The position numbers and the translations under genes were made by a program. 64,000 nucleotides of DNA from Pseudorhodoferax sp. Leaf267 (GTDB taxonomy: Bacteria > Pseudomonadota > Gammaproteobacteria > Burkholderiales > Burkholderiaceae_C). The stretch is from positions 807,275 through 871,274 of the forward strand of contig NZ_LMMV01000001.1 in the NCBI RefSeq assembly GCF_001422405.1, in the 5' to 3' direction. The notes under the pieces were generated by a model, which worked only from the letters and a program-made list of their open reading frames with translations, was not told the DNA's origin and ran no database searches. The number at the start of each line of letters is the position of its first letter. Within the stretch, counting starts at the first letter, position 1. Positions 9,867 through 18,527 of the stretch are shown one piece after another.

Positions 9867-11294
9867 ATGTCCAAACAATTCGACGTCATCGTGATCGGTG
9901 GCGGCCCTGGCGGCTACATCGCTGCCATCCGCGCCGCGCAACTGGGCTTCAACGTGGCCTGCATCGACGAGTGGAAGAACGGCAAGGGCGGCCCCGCACC
10001 GGGCGGCACCTGCACCAACGTGGGCTGCATCCCGTCCAAGGCGCTGCTGCAGTCGTCCGAGCACTACGAGCACGCCGGCAAGCATTTCGCCGACCATGGC
10101 ATCGAGGTCAAGGGCCTGGGCCTGGACGTCGCCAAGATGCTGGCGCGCAAGGACAACGTCGTGAAGCAGAACAACGACGGCATCCTGTATCTGTTCAAGA
10201 AGAACAAGGTCACTTTTTTCCATGGCCGTGGCTCGTTCGTGAAGGCTGCCGAAGGCGGTTACGAGCTCAAGGTCGCGGGTGCGGCTGAAGAGAGCATCAC
10301 CGGCAAGCACATCATCGTGGCGACCGGCTCCAACGCCCGTGCGCTGCCTGGCACGCCGTTCGATGAAGAACTGGTGCTGTCCAACGACGGCGCGCTGCGC
10401 GTGGGCACCGTGCCCAAGAAGCTGGCATTGATCGGCTCCGGCGTGATCGGTCTGGAAATGGGCTCGGTCTGGCGCCGTCTGGGCGCGGACGTCACCATCC
10501 TCGAGGGCCTGCCGACCTTCCTGGGTGCGGTCGACGAGCAGATCGCCAAGGAAGCCAAGAAGGCCTTCGACAAGCAGGGTCTGAAGATCGAGCTTGGCGT
10601 GAAGGTCGGCGAGGTCAAGACCGGCAAGAAGGGCGTTTCCATCGCCTACACCAACGCCAAGGGCGAAGCGCAGACGCTGGAGGCCGACAAGCTCATCGTC
10701 TCGATCGGCCGCGTGGCCAACACCATCGGTTTGAACGCCGAGGCCGTGGGCCTGAAGCTGGACGAGCGCGGTGCCATCGTGGTTGATGACGACTGCAAGA
10801 CCAGCCTGCCCAACGTGTGGGCGGTCGGCGACGTGGTGCGCGGCCCGATGCTCGCGCACAAAGCCGAGGAAGAAGGCGTAGCCGTGGCCGAGCGCATCGC
10901 CGGCCAGCATGGGCATGTGAACTTCAACACCGTGCCCTGGGTGATCTACACCAGCCCGGAGATCGCCTGGGTCGGCCGCACCGAGCAGCAGCTCAAGGCC
11001 GATGGCGTGGCCTACAAGGCTGGCACCTTCCCGTTCCTGGCCAATGGCCGCGCACGCGCGCTGGGCGACACGACCGGCATGGTCAAGTTCCTGGCCGATG
11101 CCAAGACCGACGAGATCCTGGGCGTGCACATGGTGGGCCCTCAGGTCAGCGAGCTGATCTCCGAGGCCGTCGTGGCCATGGAGTTCAAGGCCAGCGCCGA
11201 GGACATCGCCCGCATCTGCCACGCGCACCCGTCGCTGTCAGAGGCGACCAAGGAAGCCGCGCTGGCCGTCGACAAGCGCACGCTGAACTTCTGA
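9867..11294 (+). CDS. lpdA: Dihydrolipoyl dehydrogenase (E3)
   Basis: 475 residues. This FAD enzyme reoxidises the dihydrolipoyl groups of SucB and passes electrons to NAD+. Visible features are the FAD-binding GGGPGGY at the N-terminus, the redox disulfide in [10 protein letters not shown] near residue 50, the NAD-binding [11 protein letters not shown] segment near 190, and a C-terminal dimerisation domain with the HAHPSLSEA active-site histidine. The chosen ATG gives a standard N-terminus. A longer upstream frame crosses the intergenic repeat and is not credible. Confidence 0.96.
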   Translation: MSKQFDVIVIGGGPGGYIAAIRAAQLGFNVACIDEWKNGKGGPAPGGTCTNVGCIPSKALLQSSEHYEHAGKHFADHGIEVKGLGLDVAKMLARKDNVVKQNNDGILYLFKKNKVTFFHGRGSFVKAAEGGYELKVAGAAEESITGKHIIVATGSNARALPGTPFDEELVLSNDGALRVGTVPKKLALIGSGVIGLEMGSVWRRLGADVTILEGLPTFLGAVDEQIAKEAKKAFDKQGLKIELGVKVGEVKTGKKGVSIAYTNAKGEAQTLEADKLIVSIGRVANTIGLNAEAVGLKLDERGAIVVDDDCKTSLPNVWAVGDVVRGPMLAHKAEEEGVAVAERIAGQHGHVNFNTVPWVIYTSPEIAWVGRTEQQLKADGVAYKAGTFPFLANGRARALGDTTGMVKFLADAKTDEILGVHMVGPQVSELISEAVVAMEFKASAEDIARICHAHPSLSEATKEAALAVDKRTLNF

Positions 11295-11307
11295 ACCCTT
11301 TCCCCGC

Positions 11308-12417
11308 ATGACGGTGATCGGTCCGGTCCGCGCGGCTTATGACGCGGAACTGAAGACCCGTGGCTACCAGAGCGATCCCGCGCAACTGCGCGCGGTGGAC
11401 GCGCTGGAGCGCTGCGCGGCCGAATGGGCGGCCTATAAGGACAAGCGGTCGAATGCGCTCAAAAAGCTCATCAACCGCCTGCCCGTGCCGAAAGGCGTCT
11501 ACATGTATGGCGGGGTGGGGCGCGGCAAGAGCTTCCTGATGGATTGCTTCTTCAACGCCGTGCCGATCAAGCGCAAGACGCGGTTGCACTTCCACGAGTT
11601 CATGCGTGAGGTGCACCGCCAGTTGGTGGACTTGCAGGGCACGGTGAATCCGTTGGACGAATTGGGCAAGCGCATGTCCAAGCGCTACAAGCTCATCTGC
11701 TTCGACGAATTCCATGTGGCGGACATCACCGACGCGATGATCCTGCACCGCCTCCTGGCCGCGCTGTTCGAAAACGACGTGGGCTTCGTGACCACCTCCA
11801 ACTTCGAGCCGAACGGCCTGTACCCGGACGGCCTGCACCGCGACCGCATCCTGCCGGCCATCGCGCTGCTGAACGAGCGCATGGAAGTGGTGAACGTGGA
11901 CAACGGCACGGACTACCGGCGCCGCACCATGGAACAGGTCAAGCTGTACCACACGCCGCTGGGGCCGCAGGCCGACGCGGAGATGGCCGACGCCTTCAAC
12001 CGCCTGGCCGAGACGGCCGACGAAGACCCGGTACTGCACATCGAATCACGCGAGATCAGGTCGCGGCGCAAGGCCGGCGGCGTGGTCTGGTTCGACTTCC
12101 GTACGCTGTGCGGCGGCCCGCGTTCGCAGTACGACTATCTGGAGCTGGCAACCCAGTTCCACACCGTGCTGCTGTCCGATGTGCCGGCCATGCCGGTGCG
12201 CATGGCGTCCGAGGCACGGCGATTCACCTGGCTGGTGGACGTGCTGTACGACCGGCGCGTCAAGCTCATCATGTCGGCCCAGACGGTGCCCGAATTGCTG
12301 TATACCGAAGGCCCTTTGTCGCACGAGTTTCCGCGAACCGTGTCACGCTTGAACGAAATGCAATCGGTCGAATTCCTGGCGCTGGAGCGCCGCACCGTGG
12401 ACACGGGGCTCACATGA
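11308..12417 (+). CDS. zapE: ZapE, AFG1-like cell division ATPase
   Basis: 369 residues. This is a P-loop ATPase of the AFG1/ZapE family; in E. coli ZapE associates with the Z-ring under some conditions. Walker A is GGVGRGKSF near residue 67 and Walker B is LICFDEFHV near residue 130. The family segment TTSNFEP follows. It lies 13 bases after lpdA on the same strand, a proximity seen in related genomes without an obvious functional link. Its stop overlaps the start of the next gene. Confidence 0.92.
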   Translation: MTVIGPVRAAYDAELKTRGYQSDPAQLRAVDALERCAAEWAAYKDKRSNALKKLINRLPVPKGVYMYGGVGRGKSFLMDCFFNAVPIKRKTRLHFHEFMREVHRQLVDLQGTVNPLDELGKRMSKRYKLICFDEFHVADITDAMILHRLLAALFENDVGFVTTSNFEPNGLYPDGLHRDRILPAIALLNERMEVVNVDNGTDYRRRTMEQVKLYHTPLGPQADAEMADAFNRLAETADEDPVLHIESREIRSRRKAGGVVWFDFRTLCGGPRSQYDYLELATQFHTVLLSDVPAMPVRMASEARRFTWLVDVLYDRRVKLIMSAQTVPELLYTEGPLSHEFPRTVSRLNEMQSVEFLALERRTVDTGLT

Positions 12418-13052
12418 AGCGCCTTGCGTCTCGGCTGTGCCTGCTGCCTGCGCTGCTTGCGGCGGCTTGTGCCTGGGCCCAGCCCGACGAGGTGCAGGCC
12501 GAGCGCGCGCACATCGCAGCCGAGCGCGGCCGGATCGCACAGCGGGTGGCGGCCGAGCAACGGGCCTGCCACCAGCGCTTTGCGGTCAACGATTGCCTGA
12601 AGGCCAGCCGCGCCGTCGAGCGCAAAGAGCTCGATGCATTGCGCAGGCGTGAGGTCGTGTTGAACGACCAGGATCGCCAGCGCAAGGCGACCGAGCAACG
12701 GGCCAAGCTGCAGGACAAGCGCGATGCCCAGCAAGCCGATCAGGCCACGCGCGAGACCGTACCCGCCGCCGCCCCGAACCAGCCACCGCAGCCTGCCGGT
12801 GGCCGACTGCCGGCCTCGCCCGTGCCACGCGCACCTGACGCGGAGCAGGTCCAGAAATACGAAGAGACCATGCGCCGCAAGCACGAGCGCAACGTGCAGG
12901 ACAACGCCCGCCGCGCCGAGCACGCGGCCAGGGCGGCCGAAGAGACGCAGCGCTATGAGGCGCGGCAGCGCGAGGCAGCCGATTACAAGGCACGCATCGA
13001 GCAGCGCAACGCGGCCAAGCCCAGCACGGCGCAGCCCCTGCCCGCACCATGA
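12414..13052 (+). CDS. Secreted coiled-coil hypothetical protein
   Basis: About 212 residues, no recognised function. A signal peptide (hydrophobic core ending CAWAQ near residue 22) is followed by highly charged, alanine/arginine/glutamate-rich helix predicted to form coiled coil, split by a proline-rich linker around residues 118-142. Two cysteines (QRACHQRF and NDCLK) lie about ten residues apart and could form a disulfide. The ATG overlaps the zapE stop as ATGA, so it is probably translationally coupled. Confidence 0.72.
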   Translation: MKRLASRLCLLPALLAAACAWAQPDEVQAERAHIAAERGRIAQRVAAEQRACHQRFAVNDCLKASRAVERKELDALRRREVVLNDQDRQRKATEQRAKLQDKRDAQQADQATRETVPAAAPNQPPQPAGGRLPASPVPRAPDAEQVQKYEETMRRKHERNVQDNARRAEHAARAAEETQRYEARQREAADYKARIEQRNAAKPSTAQPLPAP

Positions 13053-13057
13053 GGGCC

Positions 13058-13076
13058 GACCTGGTCAGGCCAGGTC
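13058..13076. terminator. Hairpin between convergent genes
   Basis: GACCTGG and CCAGGTC form a 7-bp stem with a five-base loop, six bases after one stop codon and spanning the stop codon of the opposing gene. There is no T-run, so intrinsic termination would be weak. Confidence 0.35.
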
Positions 13077-13469
13077 TTCGATCACCAGCATGCGGTACTT
13101 CTCGGCGAAGGAGAACGGTGCGGTGCGCACCACGTCCATGACCGCCTCGGTCTCGTCGGCATCGGGTGCGTGGACCATCAGGGCCCAGTGGCCCTGGCCG
13201 GCCAGGGCCGCGTACTGGCGCACGGTGGCCGCTTCGGTGCCGGCCGAAGGAAGAGGGATGTCAGCGCTGCCCACCGTTCGCACCACCTTTTCCAGCACGT
13301 CCTGCGGGCTGAGCAGGATCACCGGTTCCTTGGACAGCGATGCGCGCTCGATCGTCTGGCCCACACTCTTGGCATCAGCTTCCGTCGGAAACATGGCGAA
13401 GATGTACCCGGTGGGGTAGAAAACGCCCGCCATGGTGAGCATGTTGGGCTGCAGGTCGAGGGCTTGCAT
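13065..13469 (-). CDS. Hypothetical protein, about 134 residues
   Basis: I do not recognise a named family. The sequence looks like a small soluble alpha/beta protein, with no signal peptide or membrane segment. A good ribosome-binding site (AAGGAG) precedes the ATG. Codon use and start signal support a real gene. It is convergent with the coiled-coil gene and lies downstream of, and co-oriented with, the M14 peptidase gene. Confidence 0.7.
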   Translation of the reverse strand: MQALDLQPNMLTMAGVFYPTGYIFAMFPTEADAKSVGQTIERASLSKEPVILLSPQDVLEKVVRTVGSADIPLPSAGTEAATVRQYAALAGQGHWALMVHAPDADETEAVMDVVRTAPFSFAEKYRMLVIEDLA

Positions 13470-13548
13470 GGCAACTCCTTAAGGTTGCCTCGATTGCAGC
13501 CGGTTGCGGCCATTGCCGCTGTCGGCGCGATTGGCCGAACGCTGTAGG

Positions 13549-15381
13549 TCAGAGCCCCGGCAGGGTAGGCAGGGGCTCCAGGCGCATCGTGGGCTCACCA
13601 ACGATGCGCGCCTGGTTCTGCAGGGCGTCCTGCACGCCATTGGCGAAGTAGCTGTTCTGCGTGTCCGGCTCCAGCGCAGCCACGACCAGGTTGGCCAGTG
13701 GCTGGGACAGCGGCACGTAGTAGCTGCCCATTGGGGTGTCCAACAGGCCACGCACCAGCTCGACCTGCACGCGCACGACGGGTGCGGCGTCGGCGATGCT
13801 GCCGCGCACATCGCTGCGCTCTCCTGTGCTGCGCGTGGTCTCGCGGTAGGTCTCGCCCAGCACGGCGCCAGGCTCGGCGATGCGCATGACCTGCACGCCC
13901 AGCAGCTGCAGCCGCTCTGCGGTGGCGGTGGACGCGGCCGACAGCCAGTAGCCGCAGGGGCGCGGGCGGCTCTTTTGCACCCGCAGCTCCAGCGCCGAAT
14001 ACCACTCGACGTCGATGCTGCGGTCGGCGCCCGTGGCCGGGTCCAGCATCATGAGCGCTCGCCGCTGCGGCGTGGCGCCGGCGGCCGTCACGACATCGCC
14101 GCGGCAGGCGTTGCCGGCCATCTCGCGGTCCATGTACGAGCGCAGCTTGATCAGGTCGTCGGCACGCTGCGAGGTGCTTTGCAGCACGCTGGCGATCGCC
14201 GTCACGTGCGTGTGCACGCGGCGCTGGATGTGCAGCCGGCCGATGCCCACGCCACGCGTCTCGATCAGCAGGCTGACCGCATTGCGCAAGCCGTAGACGT
14301 TGCGGCCGGTGTCGGGCTGGGTGCCGCCCATGGAGATGCGCAGGTCCTGCGGATCGGTCGACGTGGTGTAGTACCACTCGTTGCTGAGCTGCTGCTTGGT
14401 CAGCGCGGCGACCAGCGGGCGGCGGAACCATTCTTCGGAGGCGCGCGGCATGAACTCCGACAGGTTGGGCGTCGTGGCGTATTGCAGCAGCGCGTCGAAC
14501 TTCTGCACCGCGCCGAACTTCTCCAGGAAGCGCCCGACCACGGTGTACTCATGCGCGTCCACGGTCACGATGGGCTGGTAGTCGCGCTGCAGGCGCGCCA
14601 GGGCGCGGGCCTCGGGCGTGCGCAGCAGCAGGTGATCGCGGTTCACGTCGATGCCGCCGGCTGTGACGCGCTTGCCCGCGGCCGCGCCGTCGGGGTTGGC
14701 ACGCGGCACGACGATCACGTTCATGCGCTCGAGCACCGGCGTCAGCACGCCTTGCGCGAGTTCTCGCGCCACGACCAGCAGCGCCTCGGCCGGCGCCGGC
14801 TCGTCGCCATGCTGCTGGCCGATGAGCAACACCGTGGGCCTGCCCGAGGCCATGAGGCTGGCCGGGTCGGTGCCAGCGGCGCGCGTCAGCACCAGTGCCT
14901 CCAGCGGCACGCCGCTTTGCGACTGGCCCAACGAGAGCACGCTGCTGCGCGGCGACTGCGCGCCGCCGCGCGTGGCGGCCAGGTCGCGCAGCCACGTGGC
15001 GATCTCGCCGTTGCTCGTGAAGTTGTCGCGGCCTGGCGCCAGGCCGGGTGTGCTGTAGGCGATGGCCGGGTCCGGAAAGCGCGCCGCCACCTCGGGGCCG
15101 TAGGGCGGGGCCGGCTCTGCCGGCGCCGCGGCGGCCGGGGCGGCGCTGGAAGCGGCGCCGGGCGGCAGCACGGGTGCGATCTCCACTGCGGCCTGCGGCG
15201 GCTCCGGCGCGCGCTGGGCCGAGGTGCCCATGTCGGTCACGGCAGGGGCCGTGCGGACGCCGGTGGTGCCTTGGCCCGGCCAGGGCGGCAGCGGCGTGGA
15301 ACCGCAGGCGGCCAGCAAGGCCAGCAGCAGGGGCGCGAGCGCGCGCGCGGCAGGGATCGGGGTGGGGATGCGGTGCGTCAT
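13549..15381 (-). CDS. M14-family zinc carboxypeptidase-like lipoprotein
   Basis: 610 residues. The N-terminus has a lipoprotein signal (LLALLAACGS). A proline/alanine-rich linker of about 80 residues precedes an M14 metallopeptidase domain, recognised by IGQQHGDEPAPAEALL (zinc ligands His and Glu), VDAHEYTV and a later THVTAIAS histidine. Such proteins remove C-terminal residues or act as murein-type amidases in the envelope; the substrate is not deducible. The domain is followed by a beta-rich C-terminal region. Confidence 0.8.
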   Translation of the reverse strand: MTHRIPTPIPAARALAPLLLALLAACGSTPLPPWPGQGTTGVRTAPAVTDMGTSAQRAPEPPQAAVEIAPVLPPGAASSAAPAAAAPAEPAPPYGPEVAARFPDPAIAYSTPGLAPGRDNFTSNGEIATWLRDLAATRGGAQSPRSSVLSLGQSQSGVPLEALVLTRAAGTDPASLMASGRPTVLLIGQQHGDEPAPAEALLVVARELAQGVLTPVLERMNVIVVPRANPDGAAAGKRVTAGGIDVNRDHLLLRTPEARALARLQRDYQPIVTVDAHEYTVVGRFLEKFGAVQKFDALLQYATTPNLSEFMPRASEEWFRRPLVAALTKQQLSNEWYYTTSTDPQDLRISMGGTQPDTGRNVYGLRNAVSLLIETRGVGIGRLHIQRRVHTHVTAIASVLQSTSQRADDLIKLRSYMDREMAGNACRGDVVTAAGATPQRRALMMLDPATGADRSIDVEWYSALELRVQKSRPRPCGYWLSAASTATAERLQLLGVQVMRIAEPGAVLGETYRETTRSTGERSDVRGSIADAAPVVRVQVELVRGLLDTPMGSYYVPLSQPLANLVVAALEPDTQNSYFANGVQDALQNQARIVGEPTMRLEPLPTLPGL

Positions 15382-15466
15382 GGTTGCATGGGGCTATGCG
15401 CGGGACGGGCTGCGCGGGTTCTGCGTGCGCGAGAGTCGATCGGTGCGACCGATGGCCCTCGCGGGG

Positions 15467-15706
15467 TCAATACTGGCTCTGGCTCGGTGGGGCCAGCACG
15501 GCCATCAGCGCTTCGGCCGTGACCTCGAACGACAGCAGCTTGCGCTCCGTGCCTTCGACCGAGGCCAGCAGGTCGCGCGTGAGATCGAGCTCGTGGCGCA
15601 AGCCCTTGATGGAGTCCAGGTCGCCCCGGTGGGGTGCCAGCAGCAGTTTCACAGCGGCAAGCAAGGCCAGCTGCGAGCCTGCAGAGTCGTCGTGGGTGTG
15701 AGGCAT
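15467..15706 (-). CDS. Small hypothetical protein, 79 residues
   Basis: Begins MPHTHDDSAGSQ, with GGAG upstream of the ATG at a sensible distance. It is helical and leucine-rich with alternating charges and has no signal peptide. I do not recognise the family. Longer upstream extensions of the frame run antisense through another gene and are rejected. It sits upstream of the M14 peptidase on the same strand. Confidence 0.6.
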   Translation of the reverse strand: MPHTHDDSAGSQLALLAAVKLLLAPHRGDLDSIKGLRHELDLTRDLLASVEGTERKLLSFEVTAEALMAVLAPPSQSQY

Positions 15707-15835
15707 GGTGAGCTCCGGTATGAGGCGCACAGTATGCCCTGGGCCGTGGCCCGCCTGCCCCTGCGCCGCGCCGGACAAACCCGCGTGCCGCATGGGCAAA
15801 ATGGCAGGCCCGCCGCTTTGCTGCCCCTTGCCACC

Positions 15836-16561
15836 ATGTCCGCCATTTCCCTGCCGCGCGTGCACGCGCGCCGCCTGCGCGAGGTCTACCGCTCGGCAGG
15901 CTGGCCTTACCAAGACCCGCTGGAGCTCGAGCTGCTGGCCGGCGGCCTGCTCGAACGCAGCTGCGACGGCGGCCGCGAGACCGTGCGCCTGACAGAGACC
16001 GGCATCCAGGCAGTGGCGCAGAGCCTGGCGGCGGGCCGGCGTGCGCGCTCGGCGCACGAGGACCTGGTCGACCTGGTGGCCCGCGCGATGGGCCGGGAGG
16101 GCCGCATCGTGTGGCGCGGGCTGTCCTTGCGGGCCCTGGTGCCGGGCCAGGAGCCGGACGCGCCCCGGGCCTGGTGCATGGCCTGCCCGGATGTCTTCTC
16201 GATTCGCAACACCTCGGTCGCGACCTACGTGGAGCCCGTGGTGCACGAGGTCAAGGTCAGCCGGGCCGACCTGCTGGGCGACCTGCGCAAGCCGGCCAAG
16301 CGCGCGGCCTACCTGGACCTGGGCGGGCAGTGCTGGTACGTGCTGGGCAACGACGCGCGCGGCCGTGCCATCGGCGATGCCGACGACGTGCCGCCGGAAT
16401 GCGGCGTGATGGCGCTGCAGGCGGGCAGCCTGGCCGTGCTGCGCAACGCGCCGCGGCGTGAGGTGGCGGCCTTGCCGTTCCATGTCTGGATGTCCCTGGC
16501 ACGTGCCACGCCCTGTGCTGGTGCCGACCCCGAGGCGCAACAGGTGCTGCAGGCACTTTGA
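15836..16561 (+). CDS. Predicted PD-(D/E)XK-like protein, MmcB-like
   Basis: About 241 residues. The C-terminal half contains VVHEVKVSRADLLGDLR followed by KRAAYLDLGGQCWYVL. This resembles the acidic-x-lysine core and following segment of MmcB-like and related PD-(D/E)XK nuclease-fold proteins (family resemblance judged by eye). The N-terminal 70 residues look like a winged-helix domain. A DNA repair or restriction-like role is possible but unproven. It is transcribed divergently from the 79-residue gene. The start before SAISLPRVHAR is chosen because the frame upstream has no gene-like sequence. Confidence 0.68.
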   Translation: MSAISLPRVHARRLREVYRSAGWPYQDPLELELLAGGLLERSCDGGRETVRLTETGIQAVAQSLAAGRRARSAHEDLVDLVARAMGREGRIVWRGLSLRALVPGQEPDAPRAWCMACPDVFSIRNTSVATYVEPVVHEVKVSRADLLGDLRKPAKRAAYLDLGGQCWYVLGNDARGRAIGDADDVPPECGVMALQAGSLAVLRNAPRREVAALPFHVWMSLARATPCAGADPEAQQVLQAL

Positions 16562-16655
16562 CGGTGCCCAAGACCTTTGCTGCGCCCGAGGAATCGCCGC
16601 GCAGCCGCGAGGCGCTCGCCTACACTTTGCTTTTCCCGAGAGACGCGACGGCCAC

Positions 16656-17285
16656 ATGATCCGGACACCACGCCGCACTGCCATCCCCCTGCTGGTCTGC
16701 CTCGCCGTCCTGGCCGGCTGCCAGTTCCCCCGCGCGCCCTTGCCGCCGCAGGAGCAGTTCGACTCCAGCTCGACGTTCTCGCGCTCCTTCGGCGCCACGC
16801 CCACCGAGACCTGCGAGGCCGCGCGGCGCGCGCTGCTGAGCCAGGGCTATGTGATCAATGCGGCGACCAAGGACCTGGTCCACGGCCGCAAGAATTTCCA
16901 GCCCGCCATGGACACCCATGTGGAGATGGAGATCCGCGTCGTCTGCGCGCCCGAGACGCGCAGCGGCAAGAGCACGCTGGGCTTCGTGACGGCGCAGCAG
17001 GACCGCTTCGCGCTCAAGAAGAGCAACACCGCGGCGAGCCTGGGCGTGGGGGCGGTGGGCTCGGTGTCGCTGCCGTTCTCGCAGAGCGACGACTCGCTGG
17101 TGCGCATCGGCAGCGAGACCATCTCCACAGAAGACTTCTACGAACGCCTGTTCGTGCTGATCAACCGCTTCCTGCTGGACGAGGAAGAAGAGGAGCAGCA
17201 GCAGCAGGGCGGCGGCCGTGCCCCTCACCCTGACGCGCCCAGCTTTGCGCCATTCGCGGCGCCGTCCTCGAGTCAGCGGGGATGA
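16656..17285 (+). CDS. DUF2242 lipoprotein
   Basis: About 209 residues. A lipoprotein signal (VCLAVLAGCQF, cysteine near residue 22) is followed by the DUF2242 domain, seen as FDSSSTFSRSF, TCEAARRALLSQGYVI, GRKNFQP and SETISTEDFYERLF. The tail is acidic and glutamine-rich (EEEEEQQQQ). The family is common in betaproteobacteria and its function is unknown. TACACT at 16621-16626 could be a -10 box. A palindrome follows the stop within six bases. Confidence 0.82.
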   Translation: MIRTPRRTAIPLLVCLAVLAGCQFPRAPLPPQEQFDSSSTFSRSFGATPTETCEAARRALLSQGYVINAATKDLVHGRKNFQPAMDTHVEMEIRVVCAPETRSGKSTLGFVTAQQDRFALKKSNTAASLGVGAVGSVSLPFSQSDDSLVRIGSETISTEDFYERLFVLINRFLLDEEEEEQQQQGGGRAPHPDAPSFAPFAAPSSSQRG

Positions 17286-17290
17286 GGTGC

Positions 17291-17315
17291 CGGTGTAGGG
17301 AAATTTCCTACACCG
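17291..17315. promoter_or_regulatory. 25-bp palindrome upstream of flhDC
   Basis: CGGTGTAGG and CCTACACCG form perfect 9-bp arms around GAAATTT. The core reads TAGGGAAATTTCCTA, close to the inverted heptads (TTTCCTA type) bound by the NarL/FixJ-family regulator BvgA in Bordetella. It lies about 150 bp before flhD and six bases after the DUF2242 stop, so an RNA stem acting as a terminator is the alternative, though no T-run follows. Confidence 0.5.
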
Positions 17316-17464
17316 TGCGATTCCCGAAGAGACGCGGCGCACATCCGTCTCCCGACTCAAATCTTTTTAGGCGGCAACCACAATTCATTTCAACGGATCG
17401 AGACGGAGTGACTGCAGTAAGTGCAGCAACCGAAGACCCGGGGAAATGTCCAAGGAGTGCAGCC

Positions 17465-17791
17465 ATGAACACCGAGCAGATGATTGCGGAAATCCGCGAA
17501 GCCAACCTCACCTACCTGATGCTGGCGCAGAACCTGATCCGCCAGGACAAGGCCGCCGCGCTGTTCCGCCTGGGTATCCAGGAAGAGGCCGCCGACATCC
17601 TCGGCGCGCTCTCCGCCGCGCAGATCCTCAAGCTGGCCTCGGGCAACATGCTGCTGTGCCACTTCCGCGTGGACGACAACCTGGTCTGGAACCTGTTGAC
17701 CAACCACGACGTGAAGAAGGTCGGCAACGAAGCCACCAACAAGCTGCACGCCAACATCCTGATGGCAGGCCGCCTGGCCGAGATCATCTAG
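17465..17791 (+). CDS. flhD: FlhD, flagellar master transcriptional regulator subunit
   Basis: 108 residues, the normal size. FlhD joins FlhC in the FlhD4C2 complex that activates class II flagellar promoters with sigma-70. The sequence has the FlhD features EIREANLTYLMLAQNLIRQDK and the conserved AAALFRLGI and CHFRVDDN segments. AAGGAG lies about ten bases before the ATG. The 179-base upstream region holds a palindrome and no other gene. A repeat separates it from flhC. Confidence 0.95.
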   Translation: MNTEQMIAEIREANLTYLMLAQNLIRQDKAAALFRLGIQEEAADILGALSAAQILKLASGNMLLCHFRVDDNLVWNLLTNHDVKKVGNEATNKLHANILMAGRLAEII

Positions 17792-17798
17792 AGAAACA

Positions 17799-17893
17799 AC
17801 CCCCAGGCTGCGCACTGCGCGCTTCGCCAGCCCCCTTCTGCTGCGCGAAGGGGGCGCACCCAACGGAGTGGCAGGGCCAGTTCCGCGGGTGCC
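17799..17893 (+). repeat. Intergenic palindromic repeat, copy B (between flhD and flhC)
   Basis: This is the same repeat type as copies A and C, with flanking CCCCCAGGCTGCGCACTGCG. The hairpin is longer (CCCCCTTCTGCTGCGCGAAGGGGGCGC), followed by GTGGCAGGGCCAGTTCCGCGG. It begins eight bases after the flhD stop and lies entirely within the flhDC operon gap. Confidence 0.75.
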
Positions 17894-17975
17894 CCGGCGA
17901 AGTCGCTGCCCTTGCTTGAGACCGGAATCGCGGCACTGCCGTGTTCCCAGACGAGATAGACCCAAGGAGAAATAT

Positions 17976-18521
17976 ATGGCTGCCGCTTCCACCAAGAGTG
18001 TCCTGAACGATTCGCGCCAGATCGAGCGCGCTGCGATGCTGATCCAGATGGGCGCGCGCATGCAAGTGCTGGAGTCCGAGACCGAGCTGTCCTATGAGCG
18101 GCTTCTGCGCCTGTACAAGGAAGTGGCGGGCAAGTCGCCGTCCAAGGGCCAATTGCCGTTCTCCACGGACTGGTTCCTCTCCTGGCAGGAGAACATCCAC
18201 TCCTCGCTGTTCCTGAACATCTACGAGTACCTGTCCAAGAGCCTGGACATCGACTCGATCGACAACCTGACCAAGGCCTACCGGCTGTACCTGGAGCAGG
18301 TGGAAGCAGCCGAGATCGACCCTTTGCTGTCCTTCACGCGCGCCTGGCGCCTCGTGAAGTTCGTCGACGCCAACATGCTCAACATGACCAAGTGCAGCAG
18401 CTGCGGCGGCAATTTCGTCTCGGAGCTCTACGAGAACCCGCGCAGCTACGTCTGCGGCCTGTGCAACCCGCCGGCGCGTGCGGGCAAGTGCAAGGGCGAG
18501 CGGTCGCTGATGCTGCAGTAA
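17976..18521 (+). CDS. flhC: FlhC, flagellar master transcriptional regulator subunit
   Basis: 181 residues. FlhC is the DNA-contacting subunit of FlhD4C2. Conserved sequences include the RQIERAAMLIQMGARMQVLE helix near the start, FSTDWFLSWQENIHSSLF near residue 68, and four zinc-binding cysteines in KCSSCGG (near 139) and YVCGLC (near 159). AAGGAG precedes the ATG at normal distance. The 184-base gap from flhD, filled mostly by the repeat, is larger than in many flhDC operons. Confidence 0.95.
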   Translation: MAAASTKSVLNDSRQIERAAMLIQMGARMQVLESETELSYERLLRLYKEVAGKSPSKGQLPFSTDWFLSWQENIHSSLFLNIYEYLSKSLDIDSIDNLTKAYRLYLEQVEAAEIDPLLSFTRAWRLVKFVDANMLNMTKCSSCGGNFVSELYENPRSYVCGLCNPPARAGKCKGERSLMLQ

Positions 18522-18527
18522 GCGGCT

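Noticed and set aside
12737-13000. tRNA, rRNA, CRISPR or prophage genes anywhere in the window
   Set aside because: A read of the intergenic gaps on both strands showed no cloverleaf with conserved T-loop, no regularly spaced direct repeats and no integrase or transposase; this span was only examined as the lowest-complexity coding stretch.
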